A DNA stretch of 64,000 bases from Clarkia xantiana subsp. parviflora (taxonomy: Eukaryota; Streptophyta; Magnoliopsida; Myrtales; Onagraceae), in the NCBI GenBank assembly GCA_036873135.1, contig JAPTYO010000010.1, forward strand, positions 9,462,634-9,526,633, written 5' to 3'. The notes under the pieces are model-generated. The model was not told where the DNA came from. It searched no databases and worked only from the letters and a program-made list of their open reading frames with translations. Numbering within the stretch: position 1 is the first letter of the stretch; each line of letters begins with the position of its first letter. Shown piece by piece: positions 34,440 to 47,809 of the stretch. The translations under genes were made by a program, and so were the position numbers.

Positions 34440-36846
34440 TCACGATTCTCGCAGTAAATCCAAGCACCAGCATCTGTACTTAGGCTTGGAGACGGCGAAT
34501 AGTTCATCAGGAGACATCATCATCTCTGCCTCCTCTTCACTTTCCGAATCCAAACTCTCCACACCATTATTAGTCGGAAAATCGCTTCCTTGCTGTCCAA
34601 GCTTCATATGTTCTTGGGCACGCATCTTCTTGTAGAGTCTCATTGCGGAGACACAGTCTTCAAACGGATCATGCAAACCCGTCTGGATATCATAACTGTA
34701 ATATAAAGTAGAATCTCAGAGATTATATATATACTTCCATTCTGCTATAAATAAATAAAAACAAGCATTCAGCAGTATAATTAAAAATACGAAACCAAAT
34801 CCACTTTTTAGATTTTATTACTATCCTAGACGACTTTCTTGAGTCACAAGTAATGAACCCTGATTTTGTTTTTCTGAGAAACAAGGCTTACCCGAGATAC
34901 TTGTTAGTTAGGTACTTGAGAGAATGGCTCGCGCCGTTGGTTTTTTTCAGAGGCGGGTACTTTGCAGTATCCCTACACATCAATCAATCAAATTAAAGAG
35001 TTAAAAAGTGAGGTGAAACTGTAGAATATATGGTTAAATATGAAATTGCTAGATGAACTTGTGGCTGATGAGTTGTTTGTTAGCTGTTACATGGCTAAGT
35101 TACCTCTGTAAATGATTAGGATACTTGATTCCCAAGGAATCTAAGTCATACTCCAAACTGTGCCCAACCAGCAGTCTTCCTCCATTGTATAAAATTTCCT
35201 CTACCTTTTCTCTGACTTCGTCGAGAGGCATAGCATTGTTAAGATGTTCTTCCGTTATACCACTCACATCATATCTGAGAAGTTAAAAAACACCAAAAAC
35301 GGTTAATTTTGCAGTTAAAAAGAAGCAAGTGCACGCCTCCAGAGTTAACTTAAGTGCTAAGTTACCTGTAATCAGTAACAGGGGTATCTGGTTGCACGTA
35401 AGTGTGGAAAATGATGTTTTCATCTTCATCAACAAGACACACTCTAGCACAAATGTTATCTTTTCCGCCTTTTCCACCACCCACCATCTCACAATCTAGG
35501 GCAATTGGAGTTAAGTTGCCATCGTTGTTCATATCAGTTAGAAGTAAATCTCTTTCAATCGTCATAGCATCTGGTCCCTGAGAAAATTCGACATAATTCC
35601 ATTAACTAAGTAAAGTCAATACACTTTTGATCAGATTTAATATTGGATAAAAGCAAAGTCATATGTTTATACTAAATGATAATATTCCACAATTGCTTAC
35701 AAGTGGAATAGGGGGTGGAAGGCGGCATCCTTCTTTGTGCTCATTAAGAGCACTGGAGCTATCAAAGACTTCTAAACACAGATCGCAACCTTGGCTAGAG
35801 AAAATCCTCGAACAATTACTTTTTGCCAATGGACCTAAAAACAGAATTAACAAGATGTTTCAGAAAAGAACATAACAATGCTACAAAATGTGAAAATTTC
35901 TGTAAAACTGAAATCTTCTCCATTTTTTAAAACTGCCAATGATCATGTTCAATCATTTTTCTCTACAAAACAACTTTTTCCACTTTCATACTAAATTCAC
36001 TCTGATTTTTATCTGTGTACAATTTCCTAAACAAAATTCTATAGAGTATAGAGTTAGCTGAAACAAGATTTTTTATTTTATTTTATTTTACTACAAGTCG
36101 TGAAAAGATCAAATTACCCATAATGTGTTCCCGAAGAGATTCAAGGGATTTGCAGTGTTTTTGGCAAACACCACATTTAGGCTGATGAATAGAGTGGTAG
36201 GAGACTCTCATGTGAGCAACTAGATGCTCTTTTACCTTGAACTGCTTGTAGCATGCCGAGCATTTGTGCCTGAAAGAGAATCAACAATGTCATTCGTATG
36301 ATTACTTCCAATCAACTACATTGCACATAGAATTAGCTTCTCGACTCCTCGTAATTGCTAATATCATTATGGAACCAAGAATCACCTGGAAATTATACCA
36401 ACAATAACCCAACGAGACAAAATAGAATATATTAGGGTTCATTGTTACTATTAACCCTAAGCGAGCTCAATTGATTAATGGAATGTTCAGAGCCATTTTT
36501 TTATGACCCGAGTGCCAAGCAATCGGGCTCTACAAGATTGGGGTTTAGGGTTAGCTAAGCCAATCGCACAGGTGGTGGTAAAGACACAATTTTTCAGTAT
36601 AAGAGCAGAATTGCTACAGATTCACGAGTTAGATTTCAAGGTAAGCGCTTAATACGATAAGGATTGTCTCTAATCTCTAGTAATAACATTAGGGAGGCTA
36701 AAGCTAAATCATCCACGTTTCTGCAACAAGTAGAGACAATCTGATATCGTCGATTGTCAAGGAAACTGGGGGTAAGCGCAGAAAATTTCTATATTTTTAC
36801 AGATCAAGAGAAGAGGGTAGCAAAGAAAAAGTCACCTGTTAGCCAT
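34440..36846 (-). CDS. C2H2 zinc-finger DEDDh exonuclease, REX4-like, complete
   Basis: Exons (minus): 36846-36836 (only 11 nt, MANR), 36269-36118, 35834-35701, 35577-35366, 35274-35104, 34972-34892, 34695-34440; total 338 codons, all GT-AG. N-terminal zinc fingers: CSACYKQF...HLVAHMRVSYH, CGVCQKHC...LREH and CDLCLEVFDSSSALNEHKEGC. The C-terminal nuclease has motif I LDCEMVGGG, motif II GHSLEYDLDSL, RDTAKYPPLKK and motif III GLHDPFEDCVSAMRLYKK (HD....D), the DEDDh set of REX4/ISG20-type 3'-5' exonucleases. Relatives act on RNA, including pre-rRNA; the substrate here is inferred. It is tandem to a damaged copy downstream. Confidence 0.88.
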
Positions 36847-36899
36847 GAATCCTTGTAGGGTTTCGTTGACACTTGGAGGAGACAGAATTAGAACGTCTT

Positions 36900-37389
36900 G
36901 GTATTTGTCATACATACATATATATATATAATAATTATCAAAGTCGGTGAACAACCAAACTTGGAGGACAAGGAATTAGAACATTTTTGGTATCTGTTAT
37001 AACTTATATATATATAATAATAATATTCAAAGTCGGTGACAGCCAAATCTAAAACTTAATCAAATTACTAATTACTGATTGTTATTCCAACTTTGAATTT
37101 TTTATCTGATTACATGCACTTTCAACTGCATTGCAAAGTCGGTTTTAATTTAAATATGTGATGACTACAAAAATTATTTTGATCTGTAATCAAAATAGAA
37201 TTGACAATAAATAAATAAAAATTACATTGAAATACTTTCAAATATAGATACTCAACGAAGATGCTCCATTAAAATTTGGTGGAGACTCAACTAAGTGCTT
37301 AAAAACTTCAGATGTCTATTCCTCCCTACTCCAAAACTTGACTTGATGTAATGAAGTAGAAAGAAGTAACAGAATGAAGAAGAGTTCAA
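36900..37389. other. Spacer between exonuclease and BPM genes
   Basis: AT-rich; contains a short local duplication (AAGTCGGTGA...CCAAA at about 36942 and 37030). Nothing else recognised. Confidence 0.5.
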
Positions 37390-37568
37390 CGTGGAAGTTT
37401 TTCATGTCGCACAAAAGTAAGCTGTACCTACAGAGACAGAGATGCAAACTTCAAACATACAGAATAAATAGATCCCTACACACTTTACAAAGCATGCAAC
37501 CCCTACAAGACACAATTGCTTCTAACTACAAACAAACAATAGCTTTCTGAATGGATCCTCTTCCTCCA

Positions 37569-39463
37569 TCATAGCCTTTGCTTCACTCGCCTCCCATGAG
37601 CATCGCCACCATCAAACGTCCCTTCATTCCCACGGCTACACACTATCACAGAATGCTCATTAACCCTAGCCACGTACTCCAAGAGCTCCGTCAAGAGCGA
37701 AGGGCAACTTTCCTTCAGATACTCAAACCCCTCAGTCTGCATCACAGCTGAAGAGACCGCATAACATGTTTTAATTATTGAAAAATCCAAACTTGAACCA
37801 TACAAAGTCACTAATGTGTCCAGACGAACAATACCCACAAGTTTTATTCAATTATAAAGCAAATAGGAAGACACTGACCTCTTAGGTTCTCAGGCATGGC
37901 CACAAATTTGAGGCAGACTGCTTTGAGCTGGAAACAATGGTGCTGTTCTGCCAAAGCTAAGGTGGTTGCCACGGTGTTTATGGCAACATCTTGACATAAA
38001 TTGGCCTCACATAGTAACCTCAGTCTTTCCAACCCATACCTATCCGCTGCTGCAAGAAGATGTTGAGAGATCAAGGTGGATGCCCACTTTGTGTCTAACC
38101 CAGTCAGCTCTTGCATGTCGGGTAGTTCATCCCAGTACATGAAATGGAGCAGAGCCTACAGAATAAGCCATAAAAGAGCAAAGACGAGCATTCATTAGTA
38201 GTATGTGGATTTGAATGTGTGTTAAGGTGGAATAGCTTAAATAATTGGTGATAACAAGGTAAAGACACATACCTTGAAAACGGATGACTCCATATCTTCA
38301 ACTTTTATAAGACTTGTGTTTTGATCTTTCATCGGTCCATAAAGCTGTGCCCTGAAGACGGGTGATCGAGCAGCAAGGACCAACTTATGGGCAATAAACA
38401 TTTCCCCATCAACTTCAAAACTTACATCAGCTCCCTTCCCACTTTCCAATAGTTTGCCAAAATGCTGACTGATGTTGGATGGAGGTACTGCTATACTATA
38501 AACTTTAGGGCCTTCAGTGTGGGACCTAACTACACCTACACTACAATGGACGATCAGACAATCATCTTTAAGGAAGTCCGATGCTTCCAGAAGAGTCCTT
38601 TTGAAGAACCTTTTGTATCCCCTACAGCAACCAAAGATGACCACAACATATTAGTAGCCCCTAACATTGAGATTAATGGTGCCACTCTAGTAGTAAGTAA
38701 TGTAGCAATAGTAGCATACAGAAGGAAGCAGATAAGAATAACTGTGTTTGAGAAGAAAACATTAATGGATAAATCAAAATTGAGCAAAGCTTATCAGTTG
38801 TTAACTAATCACAAAAGCCTATCAGATTTTATGACATATGCACGAAACAATGCCTTAAAAACTGTATGAAGTGACCAAACATGCTAATGGATTGATTCAG
38901 CTCAAAATTAACACCATTTAAAACATAGCTCATTATAGTTGTCCGCATATAAACCTATGCGCACTCTCAAAGTCTTGACCTTATCATCACGAAATTGGTA
39001 ACACAAACGAAATTGAATCGTAAGACCAAGCATGAAATTTGATAAACAGGAAAGGAACCCACCACATGCTACCGCGGTATTTAAGCGAGTAAGGCCCACT
39101 CTCCAGCGTCCTCCCGAAATGGCTGTGCACCTTGTGACGCTCCTTCCCACTCTGATCCATGAGTGTTAATTCAAAGAGCGCCCTGACATCAGTCCCCTCG
39201 CTGGCAAGAGCAATAAACAAAGAAACGTACGACGCATTGTCTTCGACGCTCTTTCCGTCAGGATAGAAGTAGATCGCCCATTGGTAGCCACCAACCGTGA
39301 ACGTGTCCGACGCCCTGTACTTTCCGATCCCCATCCCCTTGGATAGGGAGTACCCCGTAATCTTGAACTGGTGCGAGCCGTTGACGGTCTCGGTGACAGA
39401 CGTCGATGTGGTGAGCTGAGAAGAGGTAGGGGGCTTGGAGGATTCTAGAAGAACCGTTTCCAT
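37569..39463 (-). CDS. BPM: BTB/POZ-MATH protein (BPM-type), 4 exons, complete
   Basis: Exons (minus): 39463-39063, 38621-38273, 38155-37879, 37747-37569; 401 codons, all GT-AG. MATH domain about residues 20-155 ([72 protein letters not shown]). BTB about 180-290 ([38 protein letters not shown]). A BACK-like end follows ([52 protein letters not shown]). BPMs are adaptors that bring transcription factors such as ERFs, MYBs and HD-ZIPs to CUL3 ligases. A start three codons earlier (39472, MLG) is possible. 37390-37568 is its 3' UTR region. Confidence 0.94.
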
Positions 39464-39479
39464 GCCCAACAATCGAAGT

Positions 39480-41589
39480 CGGCCGCCAATCGGCGATCCA
39501 AGCTTGAATTAAAAGAAAAACTGTGGTTTTACCGTGGACGCGACGATGAGCGTCGAATTGAAATGGATCAGCTGAAACAGAGCGCGAGGCTTTCAACAAT
39601 TGGGGTAGTGTCCAATCACGGAAGAGGCTCTGGATCTCGAGGAACTCGAGCTATCTGCGCGCGGAAGTATTGCGATTTGGATGGTTTCTTGATGGTGAAC
39701 TTCTAGGGTTTCAGAGAGAGAGACGACGAATGGAGAATGAAATTGTTGACGTTCTGGTGACAAGTATGATTTGCTTGCATATGTACAAAAGTGTTTTAAC
39801 TACCAGACCAGAAGGTTCGATCGGATAACTGGTGACCAGGCCTCGCCCGGTCCGACGACACCATCAATCATAACCGGATTGTCTCATGAACTGTTGAACC
39901 CGTCTAAACCGATGAAAAATGTAGACCGATTCCAGATTTTTGGATCCGGTTGAATGAAGAATTTAATTTAGTGTTAATATCTAAATTACTACATGAACTC
40001 TCTACTCTATTTCCAATTTTTTTTAACTAATTTAAAATATAAACTTTCAATTTATGAGCAAATTATTTTAAGATATTGAAATACTGCAACAAAATATTTA
40101 ATTGAACGTTCAATTGAAAGATCGTTGGAATTGGACTCGGATTTAATTCAACGTTAAATTGAATATATTTCGTCACAATTAATTCTTTTTTTTTTCCTAA
40201 ATTTATCTTCACTACACATCAAACAACTTCATATGGCCGATATGTAAGCTCATTTTTTGTCTAATTGGACAAAAATTATAATAGATTAACTAATTTGATC
40301 GTAAATTAATAGATTAGACGGTTTTTTTTATTCAATAATAATTTGTAATTGTGTCAAAATTCGAGTAGCTATTTAGTTATTAATCCTTCAATTTTTGCAA
40401 AAACTAAAAGTGGAGGTTGTAGAAATTTGATTATTTTCAGGAAGAAAAAAACGTTTGCTAAATCTCTAGCCTTTATTAAAAGAAACTCTAATATTGATTT
40501 GCTATAATACTCGAATACTGACAATTTTCGTGTCGTCTATTAACATTTTTTTCCATATAAATATGTCACGGTTCAACAACGGTTAGATCGTTGAATCAGC
40601 GAACCGTCCGACCGGTTAATTTTTCGGTTCATTTACCGGTCTGTTCTGAAAACACGGTACAGTCTACAGATGTCGGTCACCGATCATTTTGGTCCTTTAA
40701 TTATTTATTTTGAGCTTTTGATCCTTGAACATTGATATATATAATCAAATTTAATTATTGATTTGGTTCTGAATCTTGTACTCGTACTTTCCAGTTTCCA
40801 CGTGATTTTGCTGAAGCGTGAAAAACCATCTTCCCATTGAAACTGACAAGGATTCCCCAAATGTAAATTTTGGATGGAATTTCTAAAAAGAACCTAATTC
40901 TCTATAAAAATTTGTGAAAAGAATAAGTAGATAAATCATAAACGTGCGCATTTTTTATTATATAAAAATAAATATATTAAGAAACATATTCAATAATTAT
41001 GATTAATTAATAATTAATTTATTAATTAATAATTCATTATTGATTAACAATTAATGATTAATTAATTTATTAATTAATAATTTATTTATTAAAGTGGTGT
41101 ATATAAATTATAAATATATTATAGTATATTATCATTCAAAGGTCTTTATAAAAAGTTAAACACATTAAAAAATTAAATCATTTGTAAATCATAATATTGT
41201 ACAAAATGTTTATCACTTTGTGAGTACAATATTCAATAGTTCATACTTCATATAGTAAATTAAAATAAACAAATATATTTATAACTATTTATACAGATTC
41301 TAGGTACCAACAAAAGTGAAAAATAATGAAGGAATCCTAATGACCTAGATCGTGCTAAGAACTTCCAGTATATGCTAGATTTTCCTGCTTTCGTTGATCT
41401 GTTTTAGTGGTCCTAAATTTACTCGGATTATAATGAGTATAAATAGTCATTTTGTTACAATATATCGTAACAAAAATCCACTTAACTGGATGAAATCAAT
41501 TCTTTGTAAATTAATTATATATAATATTATTTATTGATGATGATTTTTTTATTGCATTTTAAAGTTTATTGAATTGCTAATTGTGTTGA
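39480..41589. other. Intergenic AT-rich region
   Basis: 39480-39760 is the BPM upstream region with CT-rich leader sequence. 40980-41110 is a run of TTAATTAATAATTAAT motifs. No gene, tRNA or clear transposon recognised before the MITE at 41593. Confidence 0.5.
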
Positions 41590-41592
41590 TTA

Positions 41593-42011
41593 GAGCATCA
41601 CAATGGTATTACGTAAATATTACGTAAATATGAGTTCTATATGTTTATTTAAGTAAAGTAAAAAAAACTATCTACAGTGGTTTTACATAGCATTCCTTAA
41701 AGATGGACCCACACGTAAATTTATGTTTTTACATAAAGTTTTCCTTAAATATAAGGAATGCACTATGTATTACGTAACCAAATTTTAAATATAAATTAAT
41801 TCATTTTTTAATTAATGCTAATATCTTATTGGTGGTTGTTTGGAAATTTAATAATAAAATATATTTAATGAATATGTTTAAGTAATACGATTGCAGAGAA
41901 AATATTTTTTACGTGTGTTTTAACTTTACGTATTACTTAAAGTGTAAATAAATGTCTACGAGACAACTTTAAAGAATACCATTTAATTATGTAAAACCAT
42001 TGTGGATGCTC
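41593..42011. mobile_element. PIF/Harbinger-type MITE, TSD TTA
   Basis: 419 bp with terminal inverted repeats GAGCATC-ACAATGG and CCATTGTGGATGCTC, flanked by TTA at 41590-41592 and 42012-42014. The inverted repeats continue inwards through TTACGTAA. The TTA target site is that of the Harbinger/Tourist group. A diverged sister lies at 54731-55134. Confidence 0.85.
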
Positions 42012-42327
42012 TTAAAACAATAATCTGTATCCATATATTATAATATGATATTGATGAAACTCATACTTGACAATTACTAAAATCTATCAATTACATGGCA
42101 AAATTAAATAATTCTATTAGTCAACATAAACTTGCATTTTGACATATAATCAAGTCAATGCACTTAGAATTGCTCCAAGCATCCACAGTACAAGTTGACG
42201 ACTGTTTTAATTTTTATATGTACGTTACGATAAAACTACTACTAATATAATTAATAATAGACCAATAAAATAATAAAATATTTTATCAGTTACATTTTAT
42301 TGTTGTAATTCTGTGTTAATATTAAGA

Positions 42328-42357
42328 CTAGATATTTTCCCCGCACACCGTGCGGGG
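42328..42357 (-). mobile_element. Helitron 3' terminus (minus strand)
   Basis: Read on the minus strand: a 7-bp stem CCCCGCA/TGCGGGG (42357-42351 with 42345-42339), 5-nt loop, AAAATAT spacer, then CTAG at 42331-42328 followed by T. The body would extend rightwards; its 5' TC end was not found. Confidence 0.75.
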
Positions 42358-43074
42358 TTGGATATTCCATGTAATAATACTGCTAAATTATTTTATAAAT
42401 GAAATAGTTAAATATATAATGTAATAATACTATGAAATTATATATTACATAAACAAATGTTTAATGTATTACTATTGGTAAGTACTAACTTAAGAATTAC
42501 CATTTATATTGTGGTGCAAAACTGAAAGAAAAATAGTGTCTGGAAAATGATTTGCACATCAAATTAATTTACTTACAATTATTTTCAATAGTTAAAAAAA
42601 ACTTCACATAATTCTAAACTGCAGCATTTTTTTTTTATAGACAATGCATTTGAAAAAAAAAAAATTACAGCACATAATGCTATAAAATCTGACAGCCTCT
42701 TATACCCCTTCATAATTTTTAGCATTTCCTCAGTTCCGTCCCCCAATACTCAGTTCTCTTTATTTATCTCTTCTCCTCAAATCTGATGCAAATGCTGATG
42801 AAAGTAATCACATTCAATTACTTTCAGTTGTGAAGGGTGTACACTCAAGGCCTTATGTAATTTTTTGTTCCGAGCTTGAATTTTCAAGATTAGAAGAAAA
42901 AAAAAATCAGATAGAAGTATTAAAAGGCTAATGAAAAATTCGAGCTAATAATCAAATGGAATGTTATCTACTTATTATAGTACCGCCCCCATTTTAAATT
43001 AAAGGAGCAACATATGTAGCTATAATACTAACCGCGAGGAAGAGTATTTAGAGTGTATAAGTGTTATGGACCAT

Positions 43075-45941
43075 TATTAGATGTACATATTTGTACATAC
43101 ATAGATAGGTACTCATACTTGTATAGATACATAGTACCTTAGGTTGACTTGTATAGTTGACTAGTTAATTAGGATTGATCTCCTATATATAGTGGCATCC
43201 TAACATGTAAATACTTGGTTGATTCATTATACATACTTGATTATTATACATATGATTCAACCCCCTCTCTACACTATCTAATATGGTATCAGAGCTGTGG
43301 TTTTTCAGCTTCGGTTTCAATTTTTCGAGAGGATTTTGCATCGATTTGAGCTTGGATCTTGAGGATTTTTGCATCGATTCATTGGATAACTTGAAGATCA
43401 AGCTGTAGCTGCTGTATTTCGTGAATTTGCTGCTCAATAATTGCTGTTTGGATTGAGGATTTCAGCGTTTATGGATCAGCAGTTCAGCATTTCGGTTTCA
43501 GCATTTCAGTTTGCTGCATGTACTGTTTCATCGATTTGGAGTTTGTTCATCGATTCTTGATCGATCCTGTGATTTGGATTTGATCTGGTGTTGTACCACG
43601 AGTCTAAGATCGATTGCTGCTGCTGGATTGATCGATTCTTTGCTCTGGAATTTGGATTACTGCTGCTGCAATTCAGTTTTCAGCTGCTGGTTTTCAGCTT
43701 GCGTAGAATGTTTGATGAAATCTGAGATTGATTCCTTTGATTCGCTTCTTCGTGCTTGTTGTTCCCGTGGAATTAATCCAATTGCGATCATTTCTGTGGT
43801 GGTGCGATTGTCATATTCGTTGCGGTTTTACGCGGATTTGGATTATTGCAGCTGCGTTTCTGCAATTTCTGGTCAATTTTTTGCTGGTTTTGGCTGAGCT
43901 TCGATTCTGCAATTCGAGGCTTTGTTTCGAGATTTCTGCATTGCATATGCTCTTATACATCATTGCGAAGTTTCTGTGAAGATTTGAGCATCATTTGAAG
44001 CTTCTTGGAGGTAATTGTGATTCAAATTCAGATTTCGCGCCTATTTTACCAGTGTTATCAGAACCGGACCAGACCGGCGGTCGGACCGGAACCGGACCCC
44101 TCACCGGTCCGGTTTGCTTATTTCCGGAGGTTCTGAAGTCCGGTTTTCACCGAACCGGGCGGTTCACCGGTTCGCCGGTTCGGACTCTTTTCATTAAAAA
44201 AAAATTTAAAAAAGAATTTAAATTTTTTTTAGGGTAAACTTATAGAGAGGCAGGCCCCGATCCGGACTAAAACCTACAAAAGGGTTAACTTACAAAGAGG
44301 ATATGCAAATTTGCATTTTTTTACTAAAACCGGTCGGACCCGGTTCGGACCGGGTCCGACCGGCCGAACCGGGAACCGGTGGCCCTGCCGGTTCAGGCCC
44401 CGGTCCGGTTCTGATAACACTGTATTTTACTGCTTGATGTTCGATCTTCGATTTCGAGCTTGTTTCTTGATCATTTGCTGCGATTCGAATTGCATTGGAT
44501 TCGCATTTGATGCTGCTGTTGATTGCATGCTGCAATTTGTTGATTGCTGCTGCGGATTGGATCAATTTGATCCGTTATTGGTTCGACTTGGCTGAGTTCT
44601 TGGTGCTGCAATATTTTGACTGCAATTTCTTCAAATTCAACTTGGATAATCAATTATTTGCTGCGTTTTGGATTGGTTTTGATGCGTCGTATGGTTCCTG
44701 CTGGATTCGAGGCTCCAATATGTCGATTCAAGTTATAGGATTGTCTTGATTTGGCATGATGCCATCCTGTGATCTGGATTTCAGCAATCTCTTGATCGAA
44801 GGAGTTCTTTGGATCGATTCTTCAGGATTAAGTGCGCGATTGAGGCAGCAATTGGTTATAGGTTGATTTGTTGATTGTTTGCAGCGATTTTGGATGGATT
44901 TCTAGGGTTCTATGAAGAACACCTGGGAATTACGGTTGAAGATTTGAAGATCTTCAAGTCTGCCCAGGTTTATATAATCTGGAAATTGCCGTGTCTCGCT
45001 GGGACTGAACCTGCGACCTGTTGCTTCAGTAAATGTGTGGATATTTTTGCGTCTGCGTGGTATCGAACCTGTGACCTCTGGTACTGTGTTGTGCTCCCTC
45101 CGTACACCGGATTTTTGGCATGCAGTTGGCTCGTCTCGTGCACCCCTGTGCACCCTCTTGTGCTCTGCACATGCCTAGGCCTCTTTGTGCGATTTTGTGC
45201 GAATTTGGGGGCTGATTTTGAAGTAATTTGTTAAGTTTGGGGCTTCTTTGCAAGCTTTTGGAGATTTGAGGCTGTTTTAGGCAGTTTTCAAATTTGGGAT
45301 GCTCTTTTGAAGACTTTGGGGCTGTTTTGGAGCAGTTTCGAAGTTTGGAGCATTTTTGAAGATTTGTGAAGTTTGGGGCTATTTTGGGGATAGTTCTGAT
45401 ATATTGGGGCTTCTTTGGAGCTTTTAAAGACTTTGGGGCTGTTTTGAGGACAGTTCTCAAGTTTGGGGCCGTATCCCGAAAATTGGATTTTCGAGGGGCC
45501 GTTTTGTGAAGACCGGGTTTGTTGGACCTTGGCATTTTAGAGCGGGTTTTAATTTTTCCCATGGATCATTTGAGCGGGTTTTGATTCCCTTGGCTCATTT
45601 TGAACGGGTTTACCCTTGACTCTTTTTTACCGGGTTTTGATTGGACCTTGGCATTTCATTCATCATCGACCTTTTCTCTCAAATTTTCCTTTTAATTCTT
45701 TAGAAAGGAAGAAAAAGGAAAAGATGGGGGAATATTAGATGTACATATTTGTACATACATAGATAGGTACTCATACTTGTATAGATACATGGTACCTTAG
45801 GTTGACTTGTATAGTTGACTAGTTAGTTAGGATTGATCTCCTATATATAGTGGCATCCTAACATGTAATTACTTGGTTGATTCATTATACATACTTGATT
45901 ATTATACATATGATTCAACCCCCTCTCTACACTATCTAATA
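43075..45941 (+). mobile_element. Non-coding copia-type LTR element, TSD ACCAT
   Basis: 209-bp LTRs at 43075-43283 and 45733-45941 (TATTAGATG...TCTAATA) differ at three positions and are flanked by ACCAT at 43070-43074 and 45942-45946. TGGTATCAGAGC follows the 5' LTR at 43284 and a purine tract AAAAGATGGGGGA precedes the 3' LTR. The 2.4-kb interior has no gag or pol reading. It is rich in GCTGCTG/ATTTGCTGC and GGGGCTGTTTTG repeats and holds a nested hAT element. LTR ends TA...TA are not the usual TG...CA. Confidence 0.9.
44050..44422. mobile_element. hAT-type MITE nested in LTR element, 8-bp TSD
   Basis: Ends CAGTGTTATCAGAACCGGAC / GTCCGGTTCTGATAACACTG, flanked by TATTTTAC at 44042-44049 and 44423-44430. 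An 8-bp duplication with CA.TG ends is typical of hAT. Both arms are GC-rich CCGG/ACCGG repeats that fold on each other around an AT-rich centre. No transposase. Confidence 0.92.
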
Positions 45942-46135
45942 ACCATCCTATGGGAAATGAGTTGCTCACTACAAAAGAAAATTAGAATATTAATTACAAA
46001 ACCAACTCCAACCAACTAATTAGCCAAAATTCTCAAGACAAAATTTCAACCACACTGTTCATACATAATTCATATACGGCAGGAAATTGCAGATGTGGTA
46101 ATAGAGAACCATATCTCAACTGAAGCTATTACAAT

Positions 46136-46539
46136 TGATGGATATTGATATAAACATATTTATTTGATACCATAATAGGTATTAACTATAAATAGTCTGA
46201 TGCCATAACGGCCAATCAGATATTAATATTCTACTACCATAATAGTAATTGCCTAAATGTTTTGTTACCATAACGGTCATCGTCAATAAATGGCTATATA
46301 CCATAATAGTTGTTATGTTATTTTATGTAAAGAATCCTTTGATTAACATTTGATATATGATAAATTATATACAAAATAATGATCCCTCTTTATATGAACG
46401 GTTACTAATTTGATCGTCGGAGAGGGATCGCGGGGTTCGCCCTGGCATTGTCCCCTTTTGCAGGTGCGTGCCCGGAATTCGAAGACTAAGGAGCTCGGAG
46501 ATACCGCGGAAACCAACCCGATAACTCCAGGATCCAACA
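46136..46539 (+). repeat. gypsy 5' LTR
   Basis: 404 bp, TG...CA. Contains the repeated phrase ACCATAATAG/CCATAACGG (several copies) and differs from the 3' LTR at three bases. Confidence 0.92.
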
Positions 46540-47809
46540 ATGGCGCCGTATGTGGGAATTGAACAATTTGTCACGTTCGGTTTCAAAAAATCTGGGGACG
46601 CACCTCATCCTTAGCAAAATCGTCGTTGTTCTAATTTCATACGTAAAACAAAAACCAGATCGAGGAAGAAGAATGATTGGCGTCACTGACACCTTTCTTC
46701 AGAAATAAAGAAGGATGCTTGTGATGAGTCCAAACAGATCAAAAAGGATCTGAGCTTATATCCATGAGATAGGGAAGACCTACACCGGCAGCTCCTCCCA
46801 CGGCAGGCCTACGCAGCTTTTACCTGACGATTCGGAGACCCACTGGGGGGAAGGACGTTCGAGTCATCAGAGATCTGAAACTTGCGGTCGACCCGATATC
46901 TGTTCGACCCGGCACCTGCCTAAGCTCCTGGGTATTATCAATGCCGCTGGAGATTAGCCACCAATAACACGCCCTCGACCCATGGCGTCCGACTCCACCA
47001 CCACTGCCCTGTATGGAACCATATATGACTCTTATGGAAGGACATCACCGACCAGTTGATTATCAGGCGGTGGTCATCGGCCATGACGTCGAATCTAATG
47101 ACGTAGCGCTCATCGTCCTTGATCTCCAGCTTCTCCTGGTTGGGTACCGTAGGGAGCTCTTACACCACGTGGACCTCCCTCACGGTCCCCACCAAACTAT
47201 CAATGACGTGACAGCTCTTGGGGAAGTGTTTGTACATAGGTGGTCTGTGGTTGTCGAATCGACAGATCACGGACCATACGACGCCGACTGGGGCGGCATG
47301 GCTTGTAGAAGTTGTCCGGGGATCACCTCTTCGTATGTCAATCTGGAGGGCATCTTATGGTGAAGAAGATGCAATCTCGGGTCAGTCTCCGTTAAACTTT
47401 TGAAATTGCCTTTGTGGATTGATTGCGTGACTGTGAGTTCTATTTTCCACTGGATATCGGGTGGAGAAGACAACATTTCGGTCGGGTTTAATATTAGCTC
47501 GGATCTGAAATCGGATTGGTGGTTACTAGTACCGTTCACAAGAATTTATTTCTGGGCTTTAAATAATATAATCATTATTTATTGCATATAAGGCATGTCT
47601 AGCTGTCTAGATGAGTTAGTGGTAGCAGATGTGTCTTGGCGTTAGGCGTTAATTAGAGATCTCGGGATCGAGTCACATTGCTCACGCCACATTTATAATT
47701 TTCGGTCATTGGCGGGTCTTATCATCATTAAAGCTGGATAGGCCCAACAAAATGACTGACTGGGTCTCCGTCCAAGCTTCAATGCCTATGGACTCCCAGG
47801 ACCCAAGAC

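Larger units (their letters stand above)
31371..36500. repeat. Tandem duplication carrying the two exonuclease genes
   Basis: 31371-34140 and 34230-36500 are homologous in coding, intron and 3' flanking parts. For example, GCTTTAATCTTCAATAATTA lies downstream of both and GATTAATGGAATGTT upstream of both. Unit length is about 2.8 kb. Confidence 0.85.

Noticed and set aside
38462..38869. 135-codon plus-strand frame across the BPM gene
   Set aside because: Its first part is antisense to BPM exon 2 and the rest is in intron 1; no domain and no independent support.
43511..44749. Several Cys-rich frames in the LTR element interior
   Set aside because: Produced by GCTGCTG/TTGCTGC repeats, interrupted by the hAT insertion; no gag or pol motif.
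47013..47591. 116-codon frame at the start of the gypsy interior as a gag gene
   Set aside because: No zinc knuckle or gag motif, and frames of similar size occur on the opposite strand.
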